Shown here: positions 53,565 through 62,524 of the stretch, in pieces
How positions within the stretch are numbered: position 1 is the stretch's first letter
Layout of the letters: each line of letters opens with the position of its first letter
DNA from: an uncultured Oscillospiraceae bacterium
GTDB lineage: Bacteria > Bacillota > Clostridia > Oscillospirales > Ruminococcaceae
NCBI GenBank assembly: GCA_910589145.1
Contig: CAJUSD010000014.1
Coordinates: forward strand, 1 to 64,000
Reading direction: 5' to 3'
DNA length: 64,000 nt
Position numbers and translations under genes: made by a program
Notes under the pieces: generated by a model
Databases searched by the model: none
Seen by the model: only the letters and a program-made list of their open reading frames with translations
Told to the model about the DNA's origin: nothing

Positions 53565-53682
53565 AATATACCCCCCCCCGTTTAAATTTGTCAATAGCTT
53601 TTGTATGAGATGTAGTAAAAAGTGCATGAGATGTATGCTCTACCAGTATTTTACATTTATCTTATATCAGAAGCAGAATAAT

Positions 53683-54417
53683 TTAGTTTTTCCTGCCCTT
53701 TCCCACAGACCGTATTTTCAGGCCGACAGCCATTAACAAAAGCCCCAGGAAAAAGTAAACCATCCTTCCAACTAACATAGAAATGGGGACGGAAAATCCA
53801 GGGTCCAGCACATCAAGAATTTTTGGATAATCCACAAAAAATGCGGCAGGATTCAGCGCTGTCCAATCCGGCAGGGGCAGATACCCGACAGCGAACACCA
53901 CACCAATCAGAGCATAAACCGCCCATCCCTTCCATATTCCCGCCAGCATCCCCAACCCGGCGACAAATGTCAAAGAAGGGACAAGGACAAGCAGAGTGGG
54001 GAAAATCCATTCCCTGCAAGGAAGGTTTTCAAAACCAAACAAGCTTCCTAAAAACAGAATCCCCAGCAGCAGGCAAACGACAGTCAGCAGTAAAACACCG
54101 ACAAAGATGGCAGAACAGCGCACAAAGCGGTAAATCCCTAGTGGAGTAGGGGAGGCTGAGGTCAAAACCTGGGTCAATTTCTCCTGTTTAGAGGAGAGAG
54201 AAGCGATAAAAAACAGCAGCGCAGCTGACAGCAGAGGAAACAGAGAGGATACATAAAGCCCAAAACTCCACGGAGAAAAGGGGGCGGTGTTGGAGACGCC
54301 CAGCAAAATCTCCCCTTTCAGCATTAGATATCCATACCAAAGGGCAACAACCAGCAGTATGGCAAAGAACCGGTTGACAATCAGCTTTTTCAGCTCATAG
54401 CGGAAAATCTTAGTCAT
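53683..54417 (-). CDS. ABC-2 type permease subunit
   Basis: A 244-residue membrane protein with about six hydrophobic helices (first at residues about 18-34). It resembles ABC-2 permeases (FFIASLSSKQEKLTQVLTSA is a typical cytosolic loop). The ATG overlaps the 3' end of the upstream permease/peptidase gene by 8 bp, so the two are coupled. It probably forms the second membrane half of the transporter with the 726-residue protein, powered by the ATPase encoded first in the operon. The substrate is unknown. Confidence 0.82.
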   Translation of the reverse strand: MTKIFRYELKKLIVNRFFAILLVVALWYGYLMLKGEILLGVSNTAPFSPWSFGLYVSSLFPLLSAALLFFIASLSSKQEKLTQVLTSASPTPLGIYRFVRCSAIFVGVLLLTVVCLLLGILFLGSLFGFENLPCREWIFPTLLVLVPSLTFVAGLGMLAGIWKGWAVYALIGVVFAVGYLPLPDWTALNPAAFFVDYPKILDVLDPGFSVPISMLVGRMVYFFLGLLLMAVGLKIRSVGKGRKN

Positions 54418-56590
54418 AGTTGAATTCCTCCTTGGAAACCCCGCAGGCGTTCAAAAAATCGGTGAAGCTGATATAAGGAGGGAATTCTGTGCCTCCGTTT
54501 TGATAGAGTTCCGAAAGGGCAGCATCCAGCTTGTCTTCTCCGATTTTGTCCGCTATCTGTTTAATCATCAGGGCGGTCCCGTCGTAGTGATTCACCCCTT
54601 TAATAGCGCTGGCAATACTGGCGGCATATTCATCCGGCAGGATGTCCATATATTCGGGGTGGCGCACATAGAAGGAGTTATTGGCATCGTCAACGGCTGC
54701 CTGCCATTTCTCCACATAGTTCTTTTGTGCATAGGCTTCACCTTTCAGCTCTTTAATCAGACGGTAGCTGGTGTAGGTGGTGATCCCCTCGTCAGTCCAG
54801 TAGGGTTGGCTGTAATCCATCATGGAAGCGCCAAGCCCCCACCACTGATGGGTAATCTCATGGGCAAGAACTTCCGCGCTGGACGGACCCTTTTCCGGGT
54901 CGGAAAGGTTTTCACTGCTGAAATAGCTTTCACCCATAACGCTGAGAGTGGACCAGGCAGCGCCTCCAAAGGTGAAAACGCTGTCCTGAAGGATTTTAAA
55001 GGGTCTGTCCGCAGTAAAGGAACGCGGGCCATAGTGTTCTGTACAGTATCGGATAGCTGATTCCATAATGTCGATTGCACCAAGGTCCTCCATCTGTTTC
55101 TCGTAGTTGCGGCTGTAATAGAACCAGATAGGCATTTCGCCGCCTTCCAGGGGACGCTGGACATAGTCGGCGGCATAGAGCATGATGCGGTCTCCTTCAT
55201 TTTGAAGAAGCCAGTCCTTGCTGCCGTTTGGGTTTTCCCCCAGAAGCTGGGGCGTTTCGCCGGTTGTGACAGGGGTAAGCTTTGCGGGAAGGGTAATATT
55301 CAGGGAAACCTTTGGAAGCTCTTCTGCGGCATAGTCGCTGAAACAGGGGGCAAGGGTGGCGCTTGACAAATCAATGTATTTCCTGCTGATGACCGAACCG
55401 CTGAAAGTGTCCTGCATGACGTTCCAGGTCTTGGGCGCGCCGCTGTATTGGATTTCCAGGCTGCTGGTTTCAGTGGCTGGAATGGTGCATTTGATCTCCC
55501 GGGAGTTGATATAGTCGTTTTTCAAATCAGTCCAGGGAATGTCCTGACCATCTGCCTGCATAGACTGGATACGATAACCGGAGTTTAGGTTAAAATAAAT
55601 TTCTTGAGGTTGTCCGGTGTTGTTTTTAATCTGATAATTTGCGCTGCCGGAAAGGGTTCCCCACAGATAGCTGGTGATGTCCACGTCCAGTTCAATTTTC
55701 AAAGGATATACGCCTTCTACATAGCGGTCAGCACTTTCAACCTCCATCCATTTGATGGGGGTGTGGTCCAAAAGAGGCTGGAACCGCCATAAAAGCACCC
55801 CTGTTGTTATCATGGCCAAAGCCGCCGCCGGAGCGGGGATCAGCCGCTTGGCATTGGCGGCAAAGGAACCAGCCATTCCCTTCCCGTAACGCCGGACACA
55901 AAGCAGGGACAGCAGCCACCCGCCGCCTAAAATCCCCAGCCAGATGATGCGGGTATACAGGGCAGAGCGAAAAACAGGCGCATTGGAGAAGTTATCAGTT
56001 AGAGCGGGAAGGGCAGGCAGGCTCCACTGCATAAAGTTGTTGCTTTTAAACCAGCTTCCACGGCTGACCAGCAGAAAGGAGAGGACAGCGAGAAAGCTCA
56101 CATCCACCCGTCCCACAAGCTGATAAAACAGTGCGGCGGCAATAGCGCCCATCCAAAGGGCAGGGAGGAGCAGGAGGAAAAAGCTCCCAAGATAGGTTGA
56201 AACAGAAAAAACGATATTGAGCTTGCTGTAAATGTAGGGGAAATACACCAAAGCCATCAGAACTGAAATGCCCAGGGCGGCAGTACAGATCGCCAGAAGC
56301 TTAGCAGTATTTAGTGTCAGGGGAGAGACAACGCTGTCCGTCAGAAGACAGACCCCGCTCCGGTGGATGCGGTCCAGTTCAAACAGGGTGAGGACAGCAA
56401 AAAGCAGCGTTCCCAGAACTGCCCCAGATGCGACAGGCTTTGCCAGGTAGATAGAGGACATAGTGTCCCCCATAATAAAGATAAAATTCCCCATAGGCGC
56501 AGCCAAAGCAGCGGCAAAGATAAACCAGGAAAAGGGGGAGCGGAGCAGGCGGCGGAACTCAACGCGGTAACAACGCAGAAAGGTCGTCAT
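54410..56590 (-). CDS. ABC-2 permease fused to an M1-type metallopeptidase domain
   Basis: A 726-residue fusion. Residues 1-235 hold about six membrane helices of an ABC-2 permease; another helix (about 252-270) leads to an extracytoplasmic part. Residues 280-480 are beta-rich like the M1 N-terminal domain, and 490-726 form a gluzincin domain with HEITH (577-581) and Glu601 in WTDEG. The GAMEN exopeptidase motif is not seen; the matching place reads FGGAAWSTLS. Known: ABC permease/M1 fusions exist in other phyla, with substrate unclear. Start and stop overlap the ATPase gene by 4 bp (ATGA). Confidence 0.88.
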   Translation of the reverse strand: MTTFLRCYRVEFRRLLRSPFSWFIFAAALAAPMGNFIFIMGDTMSSIYLAKPVASGAVLGTLLFAVLTLFELDRIHRSGVCLLTDSVVSPLTLNTAKLLAICTAALGISVLMALVYFPYIYSKLNIVFSVSTYLGSFFLLLLPALWMGAIAAALFYQLVGRVDVSFLAVLSFLLVSRGSWFKSNNFMQWSLPALPALTDNFSNAPVFRSALYTRIIWLGILGGGWLLSLLCVRRYGKGMAGSFAANAKRLIPAPAAALAMITTGVLLWRFQPLLDHTPIKWMEVESADRYVEGVYPLKIELDVDITSYLWGTLSGSANYQIKNNTGQPQEIYFNLNSGYRIQSMQADGQDIPWTDLKNDYINSREIKCTIPATETSSLEIQYSGAPKTWNVMQDTFSGSVISRKYIDLSSATLAPCFSDYAAEELPKVSLNITLPAKLTPVTTGETPQLLGENPNGSKDWLLQNEGDRIMLYAADYVQRPLEGGEMPIWFYYSRNYEKQMEDLGAIDIMESAIRYCTEHYGPRSFTADRPFKILQDSVFTFGGAAWSTLSVMGESYFSSENLSDPEKGPSSAEVLAHEITHQWWGLGASMMDYSQPYWTDEGITTYTSYRLIKELKGEAYAQKNYVEKWQAAVDDANNSFYVRHPEYMDILPDEYAASIASAIKGVNHYDGTALMIKQIADKIGEDKLDAALSELYQNGGTEFPPYISFTDFLNACGVSKEEFNYD

Positions 56591-57450
56591 AATTTGCCGC
56601 CCTCCCGTTCCATAAGGTAGAGGTAAGCATCCTCCAAGGTGGGCTCAACGGGGACGGCAAAATTGGGCAGCTGCTCCGCCACAATGCGGCAGACCACTCC
56701 CTGTGCAGTGTGGATGCGGGAGGTGACAGCGGCTTTACATTCTGCCAGTCGGGATTCCTCCCGGACAGTTCCAACATGGCCATGAGAGAGAGAAATTAAG
56801 TCCTCCGGCCTTCCGTCAAAGAGGATATGCCCGCCTCCCAGCAGAATAAACCGGTTGCACACTGACTGAACGTCTTCAATGATATGTGTGGAGAGAAGGA
56901 CGAGTTTATTCTGTGCAGTTCGAGAAAACAGGTTTCGGAAGCTGACCCGTTCTTCCGGGTCTAAGCCGACAGTAGGCTCGTCTAGGATGAGAAGCTCTGG
57001 ATTGCCCAAAAGAGCCTGGGAGATTCCCACCCGCTGCCGCTGTCCCCCGGAGAGGGTGCGGATTTTTACCTTCCGCTGGGGGATTAAGTTGGTATCGGTC
57101 AGGGCCCTTTCAATCGCTGTTTTACTGCTGCTGATTCCTTTCAGAGCAGACATGTAATCCAGAAATTCATAGACTGTCAGTTCGTCGAACAGCCCGAAAG
57201 CCTGGGGAAGATAACCCAGCCGGGATTTCAGCTCCCGCTCCGCCGAGGCAAGAGGGGAGCCGTTATAGGAGAGTGTCCCGCTGGTGGGCTGGAGAGCATT
57301 CGTCAAAAGCTTCATCAAGGTGGTTTTTCCGGCCCCGTTGGGACCGAGAAGCCCGATGAGGCTGGGGCTGGACAGATTAAGGTTTACATGTTCCAGGGCC
57401 TTTTTCCCGTTGGGGTAGACCATGGAAAGGGATTTAAGCTGTAACTCCAT
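56587..57450 (-). CDS. ABC transporter ATP-binding protein
   Basis: A 287-residue ATPase of the ABC-2 exporter type. Walker A GPNGAGKTT (about residues 36-44), signature LSGGQRQRVGISQ, Walker B LLILDEPTVGLDP and the switch STHIIED are intact; the C-terminal 80 residues form an accessory domain. ATG 57450 is preferred because AAAGGA lies 8 nt upstream, whereas ATG 57459 touches that site. It is the first gene of the three-gene unit that includes the permease/peptidase fusion. Confidence 0.93.
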   Translation of the reverse strand: MELQLKSLSMVYPNGKKALEHVNLNLSSPSLIGLLGPNGAGKTTLMKLLTNALQPTSGTLSYNGSPLASAERELKSRLGYLPQAFGLFDELTVYEFLDYMSALKGISSSKTAIERALTDTNLIPQRKVKIRTLSGGQRQRVGISQALLGNPELLILDEPTVGLDPEERVSFRNLFSRTAQNKLVLLSTHIIEDVQSVCNRFILLGGGHILFDGRPEDLISLSHGHVGTVREESRLAECKAAVTSRIHTAQGVVCRIVAEQLPNFAVPVEPTLEDAYLYLMEREGGKL

Positions 57451-57560
57451 TGCAGTCATCCTTTCAGTTTTATGATATATTTAGGATAATCCGCTTTTGT
57501 GGAGTTTAGATGGAGCTGGGATATGATTTTTGTGGATAAAGGTATTTCTATAAAAGAGAA

Positions 57561-57591
57561 AAGCTGTTCCAGAGATTGTTTGGAACAGCTT
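57561..57591 (-). terminator. Terminator of the DUF4097-like gene
   Basis: 11-bp perfect arms AAGCTGTTCCA (57561-57571) and TGGAACAGCTT (57581-57591); on the minus strand TTTCTCTTTTA follows. It separates this gene from the ABC/M1 operon. Confidence 0.85.
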
Positions 57592-57636
57592 CTGCTTTTT
57601 CAGTATAGCTTTGTTTTTGGGGATGCTCCGCTCGTT

Positions 57637-58575
57637 TTACTCACCCATATATGAACCCAGAGACGCACTTCCACTGGCTATTTTAAAGTTGTATTCCTTT
57701 TCCCCTTTGCCTGTCACTTGTTTATTATTTTTTTCGTTGTCCAGATGGGGAAACTCGTTGTAAAAATCCCCGCTGGACGTTTTGTAAGAAATGGTAAAGC
57801 CAGCATCCTCAGCTTCCTCTCCCGGTAATTCCAAACGAACATCTCCACTGGATATTGTGCAGTCCAGCTTGTCGGGAAGGATGGGGGAGGCGGCATAAAG
57901 GCTGCCGCTGGCACATTTCAGTTCTCCCTGGGAAATTCCTCCGTCAAAGGATAAGAATCCAGAGGAAACAGAGGCTTTCAGGGCAGTTGGGTCTCCAAAG
58001 GTTTTGATGTCCATATTACCGGAGGACAGGTTCAGATTCATATTTTTTGCCTCCGCATCAGAGAGATACAGGTAGCCGCTGGCAACACGAAAATCCATGG
58101 TATCTGCTGTGATAAAATTCAGATCGGCATTTCCGCTGGAAAGCTGGAAGTCCAAACTTTCCAGCTCCATTTCCCCACAGTAAAAGGAGCCGGAACCAAT
58201 GCTCACCCTCAGCTCCCTGACTGTATTCTCGGGGAGGTACAGGTTGATCTCCGTTTGGATGGAGCCCAGCGTAATCCATCCGCCGCCGCTGGTGCGGATG
58301 TCGGTGGAATTTCCCGTTTCTTCCACAATCAAAGAGGGGGTTGGTCCAAGATGAAGCCCGCGTATTTTGGTCTGCATATGTACATAGGGGACGCCATCCT
58401 CAGCCGGATAGATGTGAAACATACCGCTGCCGCTGGAAATTGACACATTTTCCAGGGCTTCCGCCTTTAGATCTACCTTTTGGACGGAATCTGCAACAAC
58501 GCTTTCTCCTGAGGAGGCACATCCTGATAAAAAGCACACGAAGGCCAGTCCTGCTGCAGCAAAATATTTTAACAT
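57637..58575 (-). CDS. Lipoprotein with DUF4097-like beta-strand repeats
   Basis: A 312-residue lipoprotein: signal peptide with lipobox LSGC at residues 16-19. The remainder is a ladder of short strands with repeated Ser-Gly steps (SISSGSGMFHIYPAE, VSIGSGSFYCGEME, QLSSGNADLN, RVASGYLYL, NLSSGNMDI), the pattern of the DUF4097 adhesin-like beta-helix family. Such proteins often accompany sensory or ABC systems at the membrane, but the function is unknown. It lies upstream of the ABC/M1 operon on the same strand but has its own terminator. Confidence 0.85.
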   Translation of the reverse strand: MLKYFAAAGLAFVCFLSGCASSGESVVADSVQKVDLKAEALENVSISSGSGMFHIYPAEDGVPYVHMQTKIRGLHLGPTPSLIVEETGNSTDIRTSGGGWITLGSIQTEINLYLPENTVRELRVSIGSGSFYCGEMELESLDFQLSSGNADLNFITADTMDFRVASGYLYLSDAEAKNMNLNLSSGNMDIKTFGDPTALKASVSSGFLSFDGGISQGELKCASGSLYAASPILPDKLDCTISSGDVRLELPGEEAEDAGFTISYKTSSGDFYNEFPHLDNEKNNKQVTGKGEKEYNFKIASGSASLGSYMGE

Positions 58576-58757
58576 AATGTCATACCTCTTTCATTTTCTT
58601 TTTTCTTAAAGGAAAACCCTTTATATATAATAACATATTCAAAACCTCTTTCACGTCAACTTTAAAAATTTTTTCTTTGAGCTGCTTTCCCAGAATGATT
58701 TATTCTGTCGAACTTCCATCAAATAATGAACTATTTGTAAAGCTGGCGGCAAAAGGT

Positions 58758-58786
58758 TTGTATTTCCCTGTTGTATGGTGTATAAT
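58758..58786 (+). promoter_or_regulatory. Promoter for the RING-like gene
   Basis: TTGTAT (58758-58763), a 17-bp spacer and TATAAT (58781-58786), 66 bp before the ATG. Confidence 0.65.
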
Positions 58787-58852
58787 AAAACCGTTGTTCC
58801 CTTAGATTCCCAAAGGTAGTTAAATTTGTTTATTCCAGAATGAGAGGATTGC

Positions 58853-60076
58853 ATGAAAACGAAATATACTGGAAAAACCTGTGTAGCTTGCGGAAAAATT
58901 TTTACAGAAAATGATGATGTGGTTGTATGCCCTGACTGCGGAGCACCTCATCATCGGGAGTGCTACAATCAGGCAGGACATTGTGCCCTAGAGTCAAAAC
59001 ACAAAGAAGGGGAAAAGTGGAATTGGAATACATCCAATTGGGGGATGCGTCACGAGGAAATCATTGATGGCGACGCTCCAATGCGCTGTCCCAGATGTGC
59101 AACATTATGTAAGCCTGGAACCTATTCCTGTCCGGTCTGCGGTTCCAACTTGACAGGACGTAATGCTAACCATACAGGGTTAAGGCTAGACGACATGGTT
59201 CCGCCTTTAACGGAAGAAGAACTGAAAACGATTAGAGAGCAAATTTTTGAGGAGAAATCAAAGGAGGATGCTTCTGGATCTGAAGGAAACAACCAGAACA
59301 GAGAGATTCCCCGACAGAATTATGATTCCCGCTATTCGTCTCATGGAGGAGCTCAACATTCACCATACAGCCATAATCAGCCTAGTATGCCGCCCATTCC
59401 ACTTAATCCTATTACAACACCTTATGGCGGTGTTGCGCCAGAGGAAGAAATTGAGGGAGTACCGGCGAGGGATTTGGTTTTATATGTTGGCCCTAATTCC
59501 CATTATTATCTGCCGCGTTTCAAATTGTTTGCAAACAGGAGCGGGAAGGTTCAATGGAACTGGTCCGCATTTTTCTTTCACTTCATTTATTTCTTTTATC
59601 GGAAAATGTATCTGATCGGCGGCATTTTTTTAGCTGCGTATTTGCTGATTCAGCTTCCGCTGTTTTTAGTTTTGCCGGATTATATCAATTATTTATATGA
59701 CGCCCTTACTTCTGGCAGTATATTTACATCTGTGCCTGAGTCAGTACAATGGTATATCAATTACAGCTATATTTCAAATTTCATTCTTTTAGCGCTGGGG
59801 ACCTTTTCCTCTTTGACTGCAAACCGTTTTTATTTTAAAAAGGTTTTAAAGGATGTAGGCTTTCTGCGCCGTCAGTGGTCTGAACAGCCTGATAAAAAGG
59901 ATAAGGAATTGAATGTGGATTTAAGTGAAAACCAGCCGCCGGATTCGCAGAGCTATTTTTCAGCTTTGGCTCATAAGGGAAGGGTGAATATGAAGGTTGT
60001 TTTCATTCTTTTAGCTTGCGTTGCCTTTATTAATTTTGGACTTCCCATGATCGCGGTGTTTTGGCTGATACAATGA
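58853..60076 (+). CDS. Prokaryotic RING-like / DUF2628-type membrane protein
   Basis: A 407-residue protein. Residues 1-47 contain CVACGKIF...VVCPDCGAPHHRECYNQAGHC, a cross-brace cysteine-histidine pattern of the prokaryotic RING family; a zinc ribbon (CPRCATLCKPGTYSCPVCG) follows near 82-100. A long polar linker (about 130-210) leads to a membrane domain with about four helices (residues 243 to the end) similar to DUF2628 (SAFFFHFIYFFYRKMYLIGG). Bacterial RING-like proteins are not shown to ligate ubiquitin; here the role is unknown. It ends 84 bp before galU. Confidence 0.78.
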   Translation: MKTKYTGKTCVACGKIFTENDDVVVCPDCGAPHHRECYNQAGHCALESKHKEGEKWNWNTSNWGMRHEEIIDGDAPMRCPRCATLCKPGTYSCPVCGSNLTGRNANHTGLRLDDMVPPLTEEELKTIREQIFEEKSKEDASGSEGNNQNREIPRQNYDSRYSSHGGAQHSPYSHNQPSMPPIPLNPITTPYGGVAPEEEIEGVPARDLVLYVGPNSHYYLPRFKLFANRSGKVQWNWSAFFFHFIYFFYRKMYLIGGIFLAAYLLIQLPLFLVLPDYINYLYDALTSGSIFTSVPESVQWYINYSYISNFILLALGTFSSLTANRFYFKKVLKDVGFLRRQWSEQPDKKDKELNVDLSENQPPDSQSYFSALAHKGRVNMKVVFILLACVAFINFGLPMIAVFWLIQ

Positions 60077-60160
60077 AGTATTTGCATTCCACCCTTTTGG
60101 AAGGCAGAATGTTAGATCGGTTTTTATAACAATTATGGAAAAGACGAGGTGCAATCAAAA

Positions 60161-61030
60161 ATGAGAGTACGAAAAGCGGTGATCCCGGCGGCAGGATTGG
60201 GCACAAGGGTCCTTCCTGCATCCAAATCCATTCCTAAGGAAATGCTTCCAATTGTAGACAAACCTGCTATACAATATATTGTAGAGGAAGCTGTCGCATC
60301 AGGAATTGAGGAAATCCTGATTATTACAAACCGAGGCAAAAGCGTAATGGAGGATCACTTTGACCGTTCCCCTGAATTGGAGGAACGGCTGCAGCTTTCT
60401 AAACGCATGGATCTGTATGAAGAAGTAGTACAGGTTTCCAAGTTGGCCAATATCCAATACCTGCGCCAGAAGGAAACAAAAGGTTTGGGACATGCAGTAA
60501 ACTGTGCCAAAACTTTTGTTGGGAATGAGCCCTTTGCAGTTTTATATGGCGATGATGTAATTATCGGAGATGTTCCTGCTGCCCGCCAGCTCTGTGACGC
60601 ATACGAGAAATATGGAAAAGGTGTCGCAGGAATTAAGTATGTTCCAACAGAACAGATAGGGAAATACTGTACGCTGAAGGTGGAACCGCTTGAAGATAAA
60701 ATTTTCAGCGTTACTGATATGATTGAAAAGCCTAAGCCGGAACAGATTATTTCCAATTATGCTATTTTAGGCAGATGTATTTTACCGCCTTCTGTATTTG
60801 ATATATTGGATGATCTTCCGCCAGGGGCCAATGGGGAAATCCAGCTTACCGATGCCATGCAGAAAATTGCCCGCCAAGAGGGAATGATTGGTGTTGTATA
60901 TGATTCCAAACGGTATGATATGGGGAATAAACTTGGTATCCTTCAAGCTACTGTGGAGGTAGGCGTTAAACACCCTGAAATTGCGGAAGACTTCAAGGCG
61001 TATTTAAAGGAATTTGTCAAAACCCTATAG
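60161..61030 (+). CDS. galU: UTP-glucose-1-phosphate uridylyltransferase
   Basis: A 289-residue nucleotidyltransferase forming UDP-glucose from UTP and glucose-1-phosphate for wall, capsule and lipid sugars. The N-terminus holds IPAAGLGTRVLPASKSIPKE, and GLGHAV, LYGDDVI, MIEKPKPE and RYDMGNKLG are typical of GalU. ATG 60161 is chosen; GTG 60149 upstream lies in the ribosome-site region (GACGAGG). It probably shares transcription with the RING-like gene. Confidence 0.96.
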   Translation: MRVRKAVIPAAGLGTRVLPASKSIPKEMLPIVDKPAIQYIVEEAVASGIEEILIITNRGKSVMEDHFDRSPELEERLQLSKRMDLYEEVVQVSKLANIQYLRQKETKGLGHAVNCAKTFVGNEPFAVLYGDDVIIGDVPAARQLCDAYEKYGKGVAGIKYVPTEQIGKYCTLKVEPLEDKIFSVTDMIEKPKPEQIISNYAILGRCILPPSVFDILDDLPPGANGEIQLTDAMQKIARQEGMIGVVYDSKRYDMGNKLGILQATVEVGVKHPEIAEDFKAYLKEFVKTL

Positions 61031-61092
61031 AAATATTTTGGCGTGATCCGCATATAGGATAAATGGATATGAGTTCTTGTCCAAAAAAAGGA

Positions 61093-61121
61093 TTGACAAA
61101 GAGAAAAACTTTTTGTATAAT
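61093..61121 (+). promoter_or_regulatory. Consensus promoter of the rpsF operon
   Basis: TTGACA (61093-61098), a 17-bp spacer and TATAAT (61116-61121) match the sigma-A consensus at all twelve positions, as expected for a ribosomal protein operon. Confidence 0.92.
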
Positions 61122-61157
61122 AGTTAGCAATGCGGCATTTTGTCGTATAAACTCTTT

Positions 61158-61176
61158 GCCCTGATTTTTCCAGGGC
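61158..61176 (+). promoter_or_regulatory. Hairpin in the rpsF leader, candidate S6:S18 autoregulatory site
   Basis: GCCCTG (61158-61163), a 7-nt loop and CAGGGC (61171-61176) lie in the 5' leader, 26 bp before rpsF. S6:S18 is known to bind its own leader in many bacteria; the exact consensus was not verified here. Confidence 0.45.
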
Positions 61177-61202
61177 CTAATGTCCAGAAGGAGGTGTCAA
61201 AA

Positions 61203-61499
61203 TTGGCGAAGCAAAGTGGCCATTATGAGACGGTTATGGTGTTTAACACTAAGCTTGGTGAGGAAGCAATCCAAGCGCTTGTTGAAAAGTTCAAAACTCT
61301 AATTCAGCAGAACGGTACTATTAATAATATTGACGTTTGGGGAAAACGCCGGCTGGCTTATTTGATTGAGGACGAGGCCGAAGGTTACTATGTCCTGGTT
61401 GACTTTACCAGCAAACCTGATTTTCCAGCGGAATTGGATCGTGTATACAAAATTACTGACGGCGTTCTCCGTTCCCTGATTACCGTGAAACAGGACTGA
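61203..61499 (+). CDS. rpsF: 30S ribosomal protein S6
   Basis: A 98-residue ribosomal protein that pairs with S18 on the 30S platform. The sequence YETVMVFNTKLGEEAIQALV and WGKRRLAYLIEDEAEGYYVL is typical, as is the DGVLRSLIT end. TTG 61203 has AAGGAGGT at 8 nt; the longer ORF reaches into the promoter leader and is rejected. It is first in rpsF-ssb-rpsR. Confidence 0.97.
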   Translation: MAKQSGHYETVMVFNTKLGEEAIQALVEKFKTLIQQNGTINNIDVWGKRRLAYLIEDEAEGYYVLVDFTSKPDFPAELDRVYKITDGVLRSLITVKQD

Positions 61500-61523
61500 T
61501 TTTGAGAAGGGGCTGAATAGGGA

Positions 61524-62033
61524 ATGCTTAATAAAGTCATTTTAGTGGGAAGGTTATGTGCTGAACCTGAACTCCGCCAAACTTCTAGTGGCGTACAGGT
61601 TTGTACGTTTCGTTTGGCTGTACAGCGCGCTTATGCTCCTCGCGGGGCAGAACGTGCAACTGATTTCCTCAGCATTGTCGCTTGGAGGCAGCAGGCAGAT
61701 TTTATCAGCCGTTATTTCCATAAGGGGAATATGATTGCTATTGACGGACATATTGAAACGCGTTCTTATACTGATCGGAATAATCAGCAGAGAACTGCCT
61801 TCGAGATTATTGCTGAAAATGTTTCCTTTGTTGAAAGCAGAGCTTCTGCTTCTGCATCTGCCGGGAATGATTTTGCAGGAGGGAATTCTTTTGCCGGAAA
61901 TGCTGCTCCTTCCTATGAACCGCCTCAACCTGTTCCTGCCGGGAATGTACCCCAACAGCCTGCTTCGAATTTTTCCAGCGGCGATTTTGGGGATTTCCAG
62001 GAGATTGATTCGGATGAGGATTTGCCTTTCTAA
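61524..62033 (+). CDS. ssb: Single-stranded DNA-binding protein
   Basis: A 169-residue SSB. Residues 1-105 form the OB fold (MLNKVILVGRLCAEPELR, FLSIVAWRQQADF), then a Gly/Ala/Pro/Gln-rich linker and the acidic tip DEDLPF that recruits replication and repair partners. It lies between rpsF and rpsR, the usual Firmicutes order. The ribosome site is GAAGGGGC. Confidence 0.97.
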   Translation: MLNKVILVGRLCAEPELRQTSSGVQVCTFRLAVQRAYAPRGAERATDFLSIVAWRQQADFISRYFHKGNMIAIDGHIETRSYTDRNNQQRTAFEIIAENVSFVESRASASASAGNDFAGGNSFAGNAAPSYEPPQPVPAGNVPQQPASNFSSGDFGDFQEIDSDEDLPF

Positions 62034-62095
62034 TTCTGTGGTTCCCTTGTGTGTTTTTTCAGTCCGTTTGAACTTTTTGATAGGAGGTTGAACTT

Positions 62096-62356
62096 ATGGC
62101 TATGGATAGACCTGAAAGAAGCGAAAGACCCAGCCGCCCCAACCGTAAGGGCCGTAAAAAGGTTTGCGCTTTCTGCGTGGATAAAATCGTGGAAATCGAT
62201 TACAAGGATATCAACCGTTTAAGGAAGTATATCACTGAAAGAGCAAAGATCATGCCCCGCAGAATGAATGGGACTTGCGCCAGGCATCAGCGCCAGCTTA
62301 CGACTGCTATTAAACGCGCGAGACATATCGCGTTGCTGCCGTATGTGAACGACTAA
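62096..62356 (+). CDS. rpsR: 30S ribosomal protein S18
   Basis: An 86-residue protein with basic N-terminus (RSERPSRPNRKGRKK) and the conserved KVCAFCVDK...YKDINRLRKYITERAKIMPR. The CxxC retained near the N-terminus suggests a zinc-binding form. The ATG has ATAGGAGG upstream. It closes the rpsF operon and is followed by a terminator. Confidence 0.97.
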   Translation: MAMDRPERSERPSRPNRKGRKKVCAFCVDKIVEIDYKDINRLRKYITERAKIMPRRMNGTCARHQRQLTTAIKRARHIALLPYVND

Positions 62357-62364
62357 GTTTTGTG

Positions 62365-62395
62365 GACAGCCATCCATTGGATGGCTGTCTTTTTT
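62365..62395 (+). terminator. Terminator of the rpsF operon
   Basis: 11-bp perfect arms GACAGCCATCC (62365-62375) and GGATGGCTGTC (62379-62389) followed by TTTTTT. Confidence 0.93.
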
Positions 62396-62524
62396 GATAG
62401 AACAAATTTGCATGGTTGGACTTACATTATAGTATAAATTTCCCTGTATTTGTTTAACAGGTTCCGTATTTTTCCCCAAAATGGACAGAAAATAAAATAG
62501 AGATTTATCCAGGAGGGGATTTAT

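Noticed and set aside
61140..61202. 21-residue N-terminal extension of S6
   Set aside because: It covers the leader hairpin and the ribosome site; S6 aligns from TTG 61203.
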